A stretch of 64,000 nucleotides of DNA from Moringa oleifera (GCA_021397835.1 JAJFZO010000605.1:744001-808000), one strand, 5' to 3'. Numbered from the stretch's first letter, positions 36,556 through 49,240 are shown. Notes: generated from the sequence alone by a model not told the origin. Program-made: numbers and translations.

Positions 36556-37563
36556 GGAAAGAAAAAGAAGAAAGTGTGATACTAAAACGAAAATCAGAGT
36601 ACAGTATGAGCAAAGCGAAAAAGAAAACCAGAAGATCATATATCACAAAAGGAAAAGGAAAACAATAAGACTTTGATCATGGACAGAACAAAACTGAAAC
36701 GAAATGGCCCATCTATCCTTTGTTTTGGGCTGAACAAGCGTGAAGTTTGTCTGTGCGGGCTTCGTAGGGGCCCAAAGGAAAATGGTCTCGCATAATGGTG
36801 GATTACCGCGGGACTTGGCAGTAAAGTAATTGACCCAGCTAATTATCAGAATGTACAAAACTTGTTTTATCATATCAAATAAGCATTTATAAATTTACAA
36901 TAATAATATTATTAAATTATTAAATAAATATAAAATAATAAATTTTACATAATATTGTGTCAAATTTAGATAATTCATCAAACCAATTATTTATATCATG
37001 TCACAAATATGCACTGTAAACTCATTGAACTACTATCCTGAGTTTGTGACAATTAATTAATTTTATTGTATTCATTTAAATACATTTATATAATAATATC
37101 ACGTTGATGTGACCAATATAAGATTCATAATTTGGGATAATTTTTATTTTCATCTTACAGATTTAATTTAATTTAATTTAATTATGAAACAGATTTTCAT
37201 AAAAAAAAATACCAGACACATAGATGCACCCGCAGAAGTAGCAAAACATTCATACATACTCTTCTGAGTATTAGTAGCAAAACATTCCATGATTTTTAGG
37301 AGGTGGATTGCCTCTTCTTTTCGAAGTATTTAAGGATTAAATTTCAGGCTTCGGTGCACAAAAATTGGACATAAATATCATAATGTTTGATATATTTACG
37401 TCTTCTTCTATAGTAACATAAAAAAATGGAAGTCAGCCTATATATCCTAAACAAGGCAGGAAATCCTGAATAAAGGATATAGTCGCAGGTAAATTATGGT
37501 ATGTGCCAAATTTCGTACCCAGTATGCTTTCCAAAAATGTGAAATATAATGTTAAAGATAGCC

Positions 37564-37571
37564 TATAAATA
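37564..37571 (+). promoter_or_regulatory. TATA box of nsLTP gene D
   Basis: TATAAATA 56 bp before the start codon. The roughly 300 bp upstream (from about 37,260) is nearly the same as upstream of genes E and F, including AGGATATCCTGAATAAAGGA in E and F. Confidence 0.65.
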
Positions 37572-37619
37572 CAGTTCACAGACTCCATACTTTGCAAGAA
37601 AAAGTGAGAGTGAGGAAAA

Positions 37620-38137
37620 ATGGAGATGAGAAAGATGGGTGCTTCTTTCTGGGCTTTTGGCTTACTGATTTTGGTGGGATGTGCAGTTTCTGTTCATGCA
37701 ATCACATGCATTCAGGCCATAAGCCAACTCGTTCCCTGCCAACCCTTCTTGGTTGGCTCTGGTGCAGCCCAGCCTTCCCTTGCTTGCTGTTCTGGTGTGC
37801 AAGCTGTGAACAATGCAGCTACTACCCCTGAAGCACGAAGGCAGCTGTGTCCATGCCTGGTTAACGCCGCTAAGTCTCTTGGCGTAAATGCTGAAAAAGC
37901 TAAGCAGCTCCCACAACTGTGTCATGTCCAAGTTCCTGTTCCCATTGATCCCAACGTTAACTGCAGCAGGTACTACCTCTCTTTCCGTCTCTCCTCTGAC
38001 TGGGTTTACGAATCCCTGTTTGATAAAAACAACAAGAACATTTAATTTTATGAATAAAGAAATCCACTTTTGTAATCATTTTCCAGTATTACCTCAACTG
38101 ATGCATGACCTCCATTACCATGTGCAGCATACAGTGA
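37620..38137 (+). CDS. nsLTP gene D, type 1 nsLTP
   Basis: Exons 37620-37969 and 38128-38137 give 119 aa. The signal peptide runs to about residue 27 (VSVHA before ITC). Cysteine spacing is C-9-C-15-CC-19-CXC-21-C-13-C. The single intron falls in the codon after NCS, and splicing gives the end NCSSIQ; without it, translation would run on in intron sequence to TAA at about 38045. AATAAA at 38181-38186 is the likely polyadenylation signal. The protein differs from E and F at one position only (Val38 in place of Ile). Secreted lipid-binding function is inferred from the family. Confidence 0.92.
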
Positions 38138-38854
38138 GCAAAATCTGAAGCCTGAAGAGCAGAGATGTTCTGAATACAAGAATAAATCAGAGGAGTTGCA
38201 ATAAGTAAACATGTTCCTATTAATCATCTCAAACATGTTTGAATAAGAATTATTTGAATGAAAGTTCAACTTATTCCTTGCAAATACTGCTGAGATTTCC
38301 ATCCAAAAACACCAACAATTTCTGTGTCCCAATTTACATAAATCCAAACAAGAGACGCAGCTTTATGGCTTAATAGCAAATGTTGCCACACAGAAATAGT
38401 CAAATCATAACTGGGTGAAATAATACCATATCAGGTGTCAGTCTTGCAGCCTTCTCATATAATCCCAAATGCTCTGATCAATTTTTCTGGTAAAGATCAT
38501 GGAGTAGAATTGGACCAGACATTTGATCATAAAGATCTCAAATGAGATCAAATTTAACGTTACCACAAATCATTTTCTATCGCAATAATTCTAAGTTGGA
38601 GGCCTGCTTCAGCTAAGGCATTGAATTTTATACCCATGTGCAAAGCTTCAAAAATTAACTTGGCATAAAAAACTTACGATATAATAGTGTCGAGCAGCTT
38701 CAGAATCATCAAAACATTATTCACATAGTATCAAAATTAAAGAGTAATAAAGAAACAAATTATCAATTTTTTTTCATTAGTTAACGTGAAATCTCTATGT
38801 TTGAGTTAGATGTCAAACTTGAACCACCAAACAAACAAGTAAAGAAGAGCTGAC

Positions 38855-39010
38855 CTGCAGCCCCTTTTCACAGCCATGTTGAACATTCTCACTCTTAATG
38901 ACACAACAAATTAAAAAAAAAAAGAACCTTCTGACTCCGCACTTGAGAACCTCAGAAGTGAGACACAAAATAAATCGAAATAGCCACACAGGCAATTGAG
39001 TCACATGTTT
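38855..39010 (-). pseudogene. DUF3537 exon 1 relic 6
   Basis: Relic with donor GT (38854-38853), nearly the same sequence as relic 9 (45873) and relic 12 (52416). The parent's KVRHGYAKELQ end is altered, and an A-run near 38912 interrupts it. Confidence 0.65.
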
Positions 39011-39313
39011 CCTGTGCTTTGCTCCACACTTGGAGCATAAAAGGACAAAATGTTATATTGCATAATGTGGCGAACAAATAGTAAAAGACAATAAAATATA
39101 ATATTGATAAAATATTATTTTACATTTTATATTTTGAGTATTCTTTTATGGTAATAATACCAAAAATTTCAAAGAATGGACAATATATGGCAAATCAGGC
39201 AAGAAATTCACCAGCCAATTTAGCTGCTTAATATGTCTTCAAAAAAGCAAGGTACACATCTGCATGAAATTCAAACATATCAGCTCCACTGTAAGGATAA
39301 CCCAACAGAGCCC

Positions 39314-39320
39314 TATAAAG
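39314..39320 (+). promoter_or_regulatory. TATA box of the nsLTP G copy
   Basis: TATAAAG 52 bp before the ATG at 39366, in the same context (GAGCCCTATAAA) as in copy H. Confidence 0.5.
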
Positions 39321-39365
39321 ACAGCACACAATTAAATACTTTGCAAGCAATAGTGACCGAAGAAA

Positions 39366-39715
39366 ATGGTTGTGAGAAAGATGGGTGTTTCTCTGTGGGC
39401 TTTCCAGTTAGTAGTTTTGGTTGGTAGTGCAGTCTCTGTTTATGCCATCACATGCAATGAGGCCTCAACCAAACTGACTCCTTGCCTGCCATTCTTGGTG
39501 GCCTCTGGTGCAGCCATACCAATTGTTGATTGCTGTAAGGGTGTGAGAACGGTGAACAACGTGGCCAATGTAACTCAAGTTCAACAGTAGCGCTGTGAAT
39601 GTCTGCAGAAGGGTGCAAAATCTAAAGGGGTGAACCCTCAAAAAGCTAAGGATGTCTCAGAAGAGTGTGGAGTCCTAGATCCTGTGCCCAATGACCCCAA
39701 AGTTAACTGCAGCAG
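39366..39715 (+). pseudogene. nsLTP copy G with a single nonsense codon
   Basis: The frame reads through a normal signal peptide, the first four cysteines and then a TAG at 39588-39590, one codon before the Cys of the CXC motif minus one residue. Beyond the stop the same frame continues with CEC and both final cysteines to NC and the conserved splice donor at 39715. All eight cysteines are at regular spacing. The acceptor is at 40057, and exon 2 would read through to a stop some 15 codons on, because the usual stop is lost. TATA box and 3' UTR are still present, so inactivation looks recent. Related to gene A and copy H. Confidence 0.8.
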
Positions 39716-40914
39716 GTAATCTCTCTTTCTCCTCTGTTTTGCATGCTAGTGGCTTACAAACCCCTATGGTCCATTTGATAGATGCTAAAAAACATTAAAA
39801 GGTCATCAGTTATGCAGCAATTGCGCATATCTAGTTAAGCAAAAAGCATTCCAATTGTCTGACTACCTTTTGGTTCTTAGTTTGATAAATTTACTACAAG
39901 TAATATGTTCACAAGTTTGAAGTTTCAACGCCACACAAAGTCAAATAAGCTTTTGTTCAAGGGTTCTATATCTTGTTTAGATGTTATTGAGTTACTGTTA
40001 TCATATCAGATACTATAAGCATGTCTACTGATTTATGACTGTGCTTATGATATGCAGTATATCTAAAGTGATATCTGAAGCCTGGAGAGCAGACATGTTC
40101 TGATTACAAGAATAAACCAGAGGAGTTGCAAGGAATTATTTATGTGCTCATTTTAATCATCTCAAATATGTATGAACAAGAATTATTTGAATAGAAGTTC
40201 AACTAAGTCCTTGAAAATATTTCTGAGATTTCTCTCCAGTAACATCAATAATTTATGTGCCCTAATTAAAATCAAATGACGCAAGACATGCCTGATCTTT
40301 AAAACGCATATCAATCACACGCTCATTTAATTACCACATGTTATCACTCATAGAAACCACCAAATCACAACTCATGTAAACAGTAGGTTATATCAAGTAT
40401 AAAGAATTCAATCAAATATTCATGCACAGTATAATCACTACTTCAAGCAAGGAAGCAGATCTATCTATTAGAAACAAGAAAGTAGCTCAAAAATATTAGA
40501 AATCTCATCTTACTATTAGTTCTCAACAAAAGTAGATGTACTCATCGAAATGCTTGGAAATAGTACCGACAAATTTCACTTATAGCCCAAAAATGGCACC
40601 GTCAAAAATCTCATGTCTAAGATAAGATCAAGCTGGGATTCTGATATCTTGTACACTTGATGATTGGAATTACTTTGATTTCAAGAAACATCCTTTTCCC
40701 ATTCGTATAAGATCATGTTGATTGGCTCGAGTCCAGCAGCCATGTTGAATTATCAGCTACATCATCTAAGTGCTCTTTTTCCAATAGTAAGGATATCACC
40801 GAGGCCCTGAATTTAACTACCAGTAACAAATTTGAACCTAGCTTACAAGTAAATACTTCCTTGCAAATGGTGTGGTAGCAATAATCATTGAAAAAAATGA
40901 ATTTAAAAATGTTT

Positions 40915-41235
40915 TCAAAGGTACTTTTAAGATACCCTCCTTTATAAATCCTACGACTAAAAAGCACAACTCTTTTGAGTAGTATATGGGTTTGAAAAAG
41001 AAATATTATTTATTTTTATTCGGAAAACCAAGTGGAAGAAGAAGACTCGATCAACAAGAGACCAAGTCCCTCGTCAACGTGGTAAAACAACTCTCCGAGC
41101 AACACTTTGAATGTGTACATATAATCGGCTTCCTACCATGCATAAGAGATCCAAAACAGATTATTCTAAAGCTATTTTATCGGGGAATTATGGGACTATA
41201 CACTATTGTACATCACAGGCAAGACGACCAAACCT
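40915..41235. repeat. Unidentified repeat segment, shared with 55440-55790
   Basis: About 320 bp with no counterpart in most array units. It includes TTTATAAATC, ACCAAGTGGAAGAAGAAGAC and ACAGATTATTCTAAAG, and it has a diverged copy at 55440-55790 in the matching position of the F-H unit. It may be a solo LTR or other insertion that preceded the segmental duplication. No clear ends or coding capacity were found. Confidence 0.5.
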
Positions 41236-41740
41236 CTTAGCGATTTAGTACGCAACTCAATACAACCAAAAAAAAAATGATAACATCATTCTTGTTTATT
41301 ATCTATTTAAACTTTAACAATAATAGTTAAGTATTAAGCACTGCCACGTGAATTAGGGTACTGTCATGACCAATTCACTGTCAACCAAATGCGACTATCT
41401 TAAATCTATGCAACAAAATGAAGTTTGAGCAGAATATGTTTGCCTTTTACAGCTCACAAGGTAATCCTAGCAGGTCGATGGATTCTGGCAAGTGCTACAT
41501 CAAAAAATTCCCTCAATCTTCCGCCAACAGAGTAATAGTTAATTTGGAATCTACTCTAATCAAAGTTCCATACCACATGCATAGCTTTGAAAAGTAATTG
41601 ACATAGACGAAATACAAGATGATAACAATAGAGCAGCTTCAAAATCATCAACAAGTTATTTAGGCAGCATTATTATTAAATGGTCAGAGAGAAGCTAATC
41701 TTCAACAAACACTCGCAAGCAAAGAAACTGCGGAGCTTAC

Positions 41741-41895
41741 CTGCAGCTCTTTGGCATACTCATGTCGGACTTTCCCGATGACATCACTCAACTTCTCCAC
41801 GGAAAGAAACCTCCTGAATCCATACTTGTGAGTCCACAAAAACAGACTCACAAAGCAATGGTTGCTGAACACAAAAAGACGAAGTGCAATATTGA
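41741..41895 (-). pseudogene. DUF3537 exon 1 relic 7, frame partly open
   Basis: One of the two best-preserved relics. The - strand reads KYGFRRFLSVEKLSDV then KVRHEYAKELQ, against KYGLRKFLFLDKLCDV and KVRHGYAKELQ in the parent exon. The donor GT at 41740-41739 is kept. The first transmembrane segment and the start codon of the parent are missing. Confidence 0.8.
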
Positions 41896-42616
41896 AGCAC
41901 AACAAGAGTAACGGCAAAAGGATTCAAAAAATTCAAGATAACATGGAAAAAAATAATAATGAAAAAGACAGCACATAAAGTTTCTGGGCTTGGAAAATTA
42001 ATTTTTTCTCTATCCTTTTTTAAAAATTATTTTTAAAATATATTGATATGATCATTTGATGATATTTAAATAAAAAATTATATTTTATAATTTATCATAT
42101 TAATAAAAAATTATAATCATAATTTTGTTAAATTTTTAAGTGTCAATATTTATATAAAAAAATCAAGCTATTCCTATCATTATCACTTCTTGTAGGCTCT
42201 TTCTTTGTGTGTAGATCAATTGTCAAGTCCCCTACTAATAACAGAGAAAAGCAGCTCTGTAGTTCATGGAGAAAAATCAAACAAGACAATTTATGATCAA
42301 GATCTCAATCGAAATCATATTGAGGAATTCCTTGAATCTTCTAGTACTGCAGCAATGTTGTAGTTTGGAATCTATTTCAGTCAAAGCATTAAATTCTATA
42401 CGCATTTGTAGAGCTTCAAAAAGTAGTAACAAAAACAACTAATACCAGTACAGCAGCTCCAAAATCATGATGAAGTTAATTACACAGCATCAAGACTAAA
42501 GAGTAAGAAACAAGCTAATGTTTGATGGCTTTTAATGAATTAACAGAGAAACTAGACATATACTTAGATATCAAGCTGAATCACACTCTCACAAGCAAAG
42601 AGGAGAAGAAGCTTAC

Positions 42617-42715
42617 GTGCAGCTCTTGCAAAGCCATGTCGAAATTCCTCAGTGAGATAACAGAGACAACTGAACCATTGCATCATAGAGCCTTCTGTGC
42701 TTCGCGTCGCAATTC
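42617..42715 (-). pseudogene. DUF3537 exon 1 relic 8
   Basis: Nearly the same as relic 5, with donor GT at 42616-42615 and the same internal deletion. It follows a truncated spacer (42,170-42,610) without an nsLTP copy. Confidence 0.65.
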
Positions 42716-42899
42716 GAAAGAAAAAAAGAAGAAAATGTGATACTCAAACGAAAATCAGAGTATAGCATGAACAAAGCGAAAAGGAAAACCAGAAGATCAA
42801 AGATAATATATCAAAAGCGTTTACAAAAGAAAAAAGAAAACCAAAAGACTTTGACATGGAAAGAACGAAACTGAAAAAACAAGGCCCATCTATATTTCG

Positions 42900-44578
42900 T
42901 TTTAGGCTGACCGCAAGTGACGTAGGTCTGTTCGGGCTTGTTGGGATCTTTCACGGCCCAAAGGAAAGCGGTTTAGCATAGTGGTGGCTTGTCACAAGAC
43001 TTGGTAGTAAATAATTAAGCTAGCTAATTGTCACAATGTAAGGAGCTTGCTTTAACACATCAAATAAGCATTTATAATTTTATAATAATATTATTAATAA
43101 ATTATTAAATAAATATAAAAATTAAACTTTACATGCCTTTTAACTTAAATTTTTTATTTTTATTTTTTAAAATTACATATTTAGATTTTTTAATTTAATT
43201 CAAATGAATCTTGTTAAAAAATTTTAAATAAAATGATGAAACTACCATTACAAAAAATTTTAAAATATATTTTTTTAATTTATATTATCAAAAATTTTAA
43301 AAATTATTGAAAATTAAAAGATGAATTTAAAATAAAATGTATAATTTATTTGATTTATTTTTGAGTACTTCAACAATGAAAATATCATTAATTTTGTCTA
43401 ATCATTTGAATTAATATTTAAATTTAAATAAAATTAAAAATTTTATTGAAAAATTGAAAAAATTGAAACAATGAGAATTATATTAATTCAGATAAAATTT
43501 CAAGTTTTTTTAATATTTATCTTATATTATTTTAAATTATAAAATTTGATATATTATTAAAATTATAATATTAACATATTATTAAATTATAAAATTATAA
43601 AATAATTAATGCTAGAATTATTAAAAATTTTGTATCTATATTAATACTAGGAATGACGTGGATACCTTAAAAATGTTTGAAATATTTTCATTATTATATG
43701 TACATATATAAATTTATTATAATTTATTATTAGTTTTGTAAATTCCATTATGACATAAAAATAAAGACACAAGTAAATTATCCTATATAATTCATTTTAA
43801 TTTATATAAATCTATTTCATTACTCATAGTAATTCATGTCAATGCCATTCATATGATTTGTTTATGTAAATTTGTGTCAACATAATTTGTATAACTTATA
43901 ATTTTAATTATTTATTTTTAAAAATTATTTCATCTCTCACATTTATGAACAAATAAAAAAATAATAAAGTAAATTAAAAATGATTTAAAATACATGAGAA
44001 TCCGTCATGATATCATATCATGTCGCATAATGTGTACATTTTTTGAGCTAGTATCTAGAGTTTGTGATAATTAATTAATTAATTATATTATTTATATTAT
44101 AATATTATGTTAATGTGATCAATATATAGTTCATAATTTGGGATGATTTTTTATTTTAATATTATAAATTTAATTTAATTTAATTATGAAACAAATTTTC
44201 AATTAAAAAAAAAAACCAAAGACACAGATGCACCCATAGAATTATTAAAAGAAGCAACAATCATATACACTCTTTTCGATCATTAGTAGCAAAACATTCC
44301 AAGATTTTTAGGAGGTGGATTGCCTCTTTTTTTCGAAGTATTTAGAGATTAAATTTCAGGCTTCGGTGAACACAAATTTGACACAAATATAATAATGTTT
44401 TCTATATTTAGGTCTTCTTCTATAGTAACAATACAGAAAATTGGAAGTCAGCCTATATATCCTAAACAAGGCAGGATATCCTGAATAAAGGATATAGTCG
44501 CAGGTAAATTATGGCATGTGCCAAATTTCGTACCCAGTATGCTTTCCAAAAATGTGAACTATAATGTTAAAGATAGCC
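42900..44578. other. AT-rich block and upstream region of nsLTP gene E
   Basis: No gene. A strip with TGGGCT/GGCCCA motifs to about 42,965 is followed by more than 1 kb of very AT-rich DNA. From about 44,280 it matches the upstream region of genes D and F. Confidence 0.5.
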
Positions 44579-44586
44579 TATAAATA
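44579..44586 (+). promoter_or_regulatory. TATA box of nsLTP gene E
   Basis: TATAAATA 57 bp before the start codon, within an upstream region nearly the same as those of genes D and F. Confidence 0.65.
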
Positions 44587-44635
44587 CAGTTCACAGACTC
44601 CATACTTTTGCAAGAAAAAGTGAGAGTGAGGAAAA

Positions 44636-45153
44636 ATGGAGATGAGAAAGATGGGTGCTTCTTTCTGGGCTTTTGGCTTACTGATTTTGGTGGGATGTGC
44701 AGTTTCTGTTCATGCAATCACATGCATTCAGGCCATAAGCCAACTCATTCCCTGCCAACCCTTCTTGGTTGGCTCTGGTGCAGCCCAGCCTTCCCTTGCT
44801 TGCTGTTCTGGCGTGCAAGCTGTGAACAATGCGGCTACTACCCCTGAAGCACGAAGGCAGCTGTGTCCATGCCTGGTTAACGCTGCTAAGTCTCTTGGCG
44901 TCAATGCTGAAAAAGCTAAGCAGCTCCCACAACTGTGTCATGTCCAAGTTCCTGTTCCCATTGATCCCAACGTTAACTGCAGCAGGTACTACCTCTCTTT
45001 CCATCTCTCCTCTGACTGGGTTTACGAATCCCTGTTTGATAAAAACAACAAGAACATTTAATTTTATGAATAAAGAAATCCACTTTTGTAATCATTTTCC
45101 AGTATTACTTCTACTGATGCATGACTTCCATTACCATGTGCAGCATACAGTGA
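44636..45153 (+). CDS. nsLTP gene E, type 1 nsLTP
   Basis: Exons 44636-44985 and 45144-45153 give 119 aa, the same protein as gene F. Signal peptide, eight-cysteine pattern and terminal intron are as in gene D. AATAAA lies at 45197-45202. Its 3' flank matches that of gene D for about 900 bp (to about 46,060). The E unit then lacks a G-type partner copy and carries a copia 3' fragment instead. Confidence 0.92.
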
Positions 45154-45872
45154 GCAAAATCTAAAGCCGGAAGACCAGGGATGTTTTGAATACAAGAATA
45201 AATCAGAGGAGTTGCAATAAGTAAACATGTTCCTATTAATCATCTCAAACATGTTTGAATAAGAATTATTTGAATGAAAGTTCAACTTATTCCTTGCAAA
45301 TATTGCTGAGATTTCCATCCACAAACACCAACAATTTCTGTGTCCCAATTTACATAAATCCAAACAAGAGATGCAGCTTTATGGCTTAATAGCAAATGTT
45401 GCCACACAAAGAAATAGTCAAATCATAACTGGGTGAAATAATACCGTATGAGGTGTCAGTCTTGCAGCCTTCTCATATAATCCCAAATGCTCTGATCAAT
45501 TTTTCTGGTCAAGATCATGCAGAAGAATTGGACCAGACATTTGATCATAAAGATCTCAAATGAGATCAAATTTAACGTTACCACAAATCATTTTCTATCG
45601 CAATAATTCTAAGTTGGAGGCCTGCTTCAGCTAAGGCATTGAATTTTATACCCATGTGCAAAGCTTCAAAAATTAACTTGGCATAAAAAACTTACGATAT
45701 AATAGTGTCGAGCAGCTTCAGAATCATCAAAACATTATTCACATAGTATCAAAATTAAAGAGTAATAAAGAAACAAATTATCAATTTTTTTTCATTAGTT
45801 AACGTGAAATCTCTATGTTTGAGTTAGATGTCAAACTTGAACCACCAAACAAACAAGTAAAGAAGAGCTGAC

Positions 45873-46040
45873 CTGCAGCCCCTTTTCACAGCCATGTTGA
45901 ACAATCTCACTCTCAATGACACAACAAAAAAAAAAAAAAAACCTTCTGACTCCACACTTGAGAACCTGAGAAGAGAGACACAAAATAAATCGTTGCAAAC
46001 ACCAACACAGACAATCGAATTACAATTTCCCTGTGCTTTT
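45873..46040 (-). pseudogene. DUF3537 exon 1 relic 9
   Basis: Relic with donor GT at 45872-45871 and an A-run near 45927. Nearly the same as relic 6. Confidence 0.65.
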
Positions 46041-46502
46041 GGAGCATAAAAGGCCAAAATGCATATTGTATAATGTGAAGAACAAACAGTAAAAGAAAAT
46101 AAAAAATATTATTAATTAAATATTATTTTTATTTGATATGATCTTTGATGATCTTTAAATAAAAAATTATATTTTATAATTTTTCATATTAATAAAAAAT
46201 AAATCATAATCATTAATTTTATTAAATTTTTACGTGTCAATATTTAAAAAAAATCAATTCAATTTAGATCAATAAAAAATTATGATCTTATCAAAAAATA
46301 TGAGAAGCAAATATCCACGTATTATTAACCAATCAACATTTAAGCAAAAAAAAATACAATCAAAAAATGCTAGTTAATCTCCAAAACCGATTCCAGGTCC
46401 AAGCCTTTCTACAATCAAGGATTCAATCCAATTACAACCAGTTTAGAAATCAAGTCCACGCAAGCCTAGTCCAACAAAAGAATTACCTATAGCCCTAAGA
46501 AA

Positions 46503-47060
46503 ATGTGTACGATCTTGCACCATACAAAGATTTGTGTCCTATCATACTTACCTCCTACGAAGTTGTCTTTTGATAATAAATTAGCTACAAACCCTGTCCA
46601 ACATGATAGGACCAAACATGTTGAGATTGATCGTCATTTTATCAAGGAAAAGCTAAAAAGTGAAATTATCTATAGGTCGTATATTTCTTCCAAGGAACAA
46701 TTAGCTGATGCCTTCACAATGGGGCTTCCTAAAGATAAATCCGAACAATTAATAAGCAAGCTGGGATTAATCGTCATCCACTTAAGGGGAGTGTTGAAAA
46801 ATTCAAAATTCTCGTATAAGAATAATCGATTAAGTAACTAGAAATAAACGTTACGCATCAAATAAAGCTGATCAGTTAAGGAATTAGCGGTAAATATTGT
46901 ATTTTAAATTTGAATAATTAACCCTATTATATAGGATTTGATTGTTGAATACTGGTGTATATATATTTTAGAGGTTGTACCTTCCAAAGTATGAGAATAA
47001 AATCAAAAAAATAATTCCTAATCTACCTGCGTTTAAAACCTTTATTTATTTTAAAATTAG
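46503..47060 (+). mobile_element. Copia retrotransposon 3' fragment: RNase H end, polypurine tract and LTR start
   Basis: The frame contains HDRTKHVEIDRHFIKEKL and SKEQLADAFTMGLPK, the standard C-terminal end of copia polyproteins. A polypurine tract (AAGGGGAG) follows at about 46784-46791, and then a TGTTGAAAAATTC LTR start at 46792. The LTR probably extends to about 47,060, where array sequence resumes, but its CA end could not be fixed. The rest of the element is missing. It is not obviously the other half of the 33671 fragment. Confidence 0.75.
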
Positions 47061-47134
47061 TTGACAGGGATTCCATGAGAATTAGATATCAAGCTTGAAC
47101 AATCAAAACTCGCAAGCACAGAGAAGAAGCTGAC

Positions 47135-47290
47135 CTGCAGCCATTTTAACAGCCTTGAACCTCCACAGTCCATCCTTGTGAACTTGAGAAGACAAACTCA
47201 GAAAATAAATTATTGCAAACACCAACAGAGACAATTGAATTACTGCATCGTAGCTACTCTATGCCTTGCTTTGCACTTGGAGCATAAAAG
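47135..47290 (-). pseudogene. DUF3537 exon 1 relic 10
   Basis: Relic with donor GT at 47134-47133, diverged and shortened in the middle, directly after the copia LTR fragment. Confidence 0.6.
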
Positions 47291-47574
47291 GTCAAAATGT
47301 ATACTGTGTAATTTGAAGAATGACAATATTATATGACAAAAATAACAAAAGTAATTAAAATGTACATTGTGTGAAAAACAAATTGAAACAACATGTCCAC
47401 AGCAATCATTTGGTTTGAGCTAGATGCAAGTGAAGTTTGCTTTTCAGCCTTGCTTCTAGGATCTTGCATTTTCCAAAATGGAAGGGGAAAATGAGGGAAA
47501 ATTTCAGCAGGTTTTCTTTTATATCACAGTTCGTGGATTTTTCAAAACAAAAAAAACCACCATGTGGACATAGT

Positions 47575-47720
47575 ATGTCTACAGATTTATGACTTCGTTT
47601 ATCATATGCAGTATCTGAAGCTTGGAGAGCAGGATGTTCTGATAAAAATAAATAAATCAAAGGAGTTGCAAGCAATAATTAAAGTATTCCTTTTAATCAT
47701 CTTAAATATGTACGAAAAAA
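47575..47720 (+). pseudogene. nsLTP remnant: exon 2 region and 3' UTR only
   Basis: The sequence TCTACAGATTTATGACT, then ATATGCAG and TCTGAAGCTTGGAGAGCAG, corresponds to the end of the intron, the acceptor and the 3' UTR of copy G (40,023-40,130). Promoter and exon 1 are missing. It is the residue of the G-type partner expected beside gene E. Confidence 0.6.
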
Positions 47721-49152
47721 ATTATTTGAATGGAATTTCTACTTTTGCAAATATTGCTGATATCTCTATCCAACAGTGTCAATGATTTCTACCCATAAAT
47801 TTACATCAAATGAAGCAAAACATGCAGCCTTATCTATAAATATTTATTAGTATTAGTCTCTCATTTAATTAGGAAATGTTGCCACTTACAGAAATAGTCA
47901 AATCATAAGTCACTTAAATATTGATTGTCAGCATTATCTTTACTGCAATAAACGAAGCAGAGATTATAAATCAGAAGCAATAAACTAGGTCAAAAATCCT
48001 AGACCATCTCATCTTAACATTAATTTTCAACAAAAAGAGATGGATTATCAAAGCTCAGAGGAATAGTACAGATGTATCTCACTACGTAGAAATGGCATCT
48101 TCAGAAACCCAAATGTTTAAGACGAGATCATGCTGCGATTCTGATGTGAACTCAAACCTAATGACTACATCAATAATAACCTTGAGAGTAAGAATCTTAC
48201 CTTTTTTGTCCTAAACGAACATTTTGATTAGCTGGACTCTAATTGGCAGATTGAGTTATCAGCCATATCATTTCCATATTCCTTTTACAATGTTATGATG
48301 CTTCAAACTGATAACAGGATAGTTGAGCTTTAAAGTATTGTCATGTTAACCAACATATTTTCATCCACAATTTATGGTCAAAGAATATGAAAAGGTTATA
48401 AGTATGTAACCAAATATAAGTTTAAGAACGTATGTTCGCAACGGGGAGGGATTCAGTGCTCTTAAAGTTCTGGGCAAAGCTCTATTTCTGTTTTTCATAT
48501 TGTGCTATGCTTACATCCCTATGTGCTCCCTGCAGTGTTAAATTCTCAAATTTTTGTAAAATTTTGACTTGCATTTCAATTATTCTTTTCCTGCGCATTA
48601 GCAAGAATTCTTGTTCACAAAAGGCTATAATCGGTTCATTGTGCTTCCAACATTTGGAATGGAATAGTTCTCAATAAACTTCATCATGTATGTATAAAGT
48701 CATTCCTATTATTATCACTTCTTGTAGCCCCTTTCTTTGTTTGTAGATCAACTGACAAGTCCCCAATTAATAACAGAGAAAAGCAGCTGTTTAGTTCATG
48801 GAGAAGAATCAAACAAGACAATTTAGGATGAAGATCGCAAACGAAATCATATTGAGCAATTCCTTGAATCTTCCAGTACTGCAGCAATGGTGTAGTTTGG
48901 AATCTATTTCAGTCAAAGCATTGAATTCCATGCGCATTTATAGAACTTCACAAAGTAATAACAAAAACAACTAATAATAATACAGCAGCTCCAAAATCAT
49001 GATGAAGTTATTTACACAGCATCAAGACTAAAGAGTAAGAAATAAGGTAATGATTGATGGCTTTTAATGAATTAAAAGAGAAACCAGACATTTACTTAGA
49101 TATCAAGCCGAATCACACTCACACAACCAAAGAAGAGACTAGACATATACTT
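47721..49152. repeat. Array spacer with DUF3537 3'-flank and intron 1 homology
   Basis: No gene. It aligns by eye with 35,312-36,457. The DUF3537 3'-flank block is at about 48,000-48,760 and the intron-1-like block from about 48,760. Confidence 0.5.
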
Positions 49153-49240
49153 AGCCATGTCGAACTTCCTTAGTGACATAACAGAGACAACTGAACCACC
49201 GCACCATAGAGCCTTCTGTGCTTCGCATCGCAATCGGAAG
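49153..49240 (-). pseudogene. DUF3537 exon 1 relic 11
   Basis: Short relic like 5 and 8, but its splice-donor end is deleted: the sequence jumps from the upstream flank directly into AGCCATGTCGAAC. Confidence 0.6.

Noticed and set aside
36363..36668. + strand frames at 36363-36668, 42522-42740 and 49157-49354 that resemble each other
   Set aside because: They are the wrong strand of the DUF3537 exon 1 relics. Their similarity comes from the repeat, not from coding conservation.
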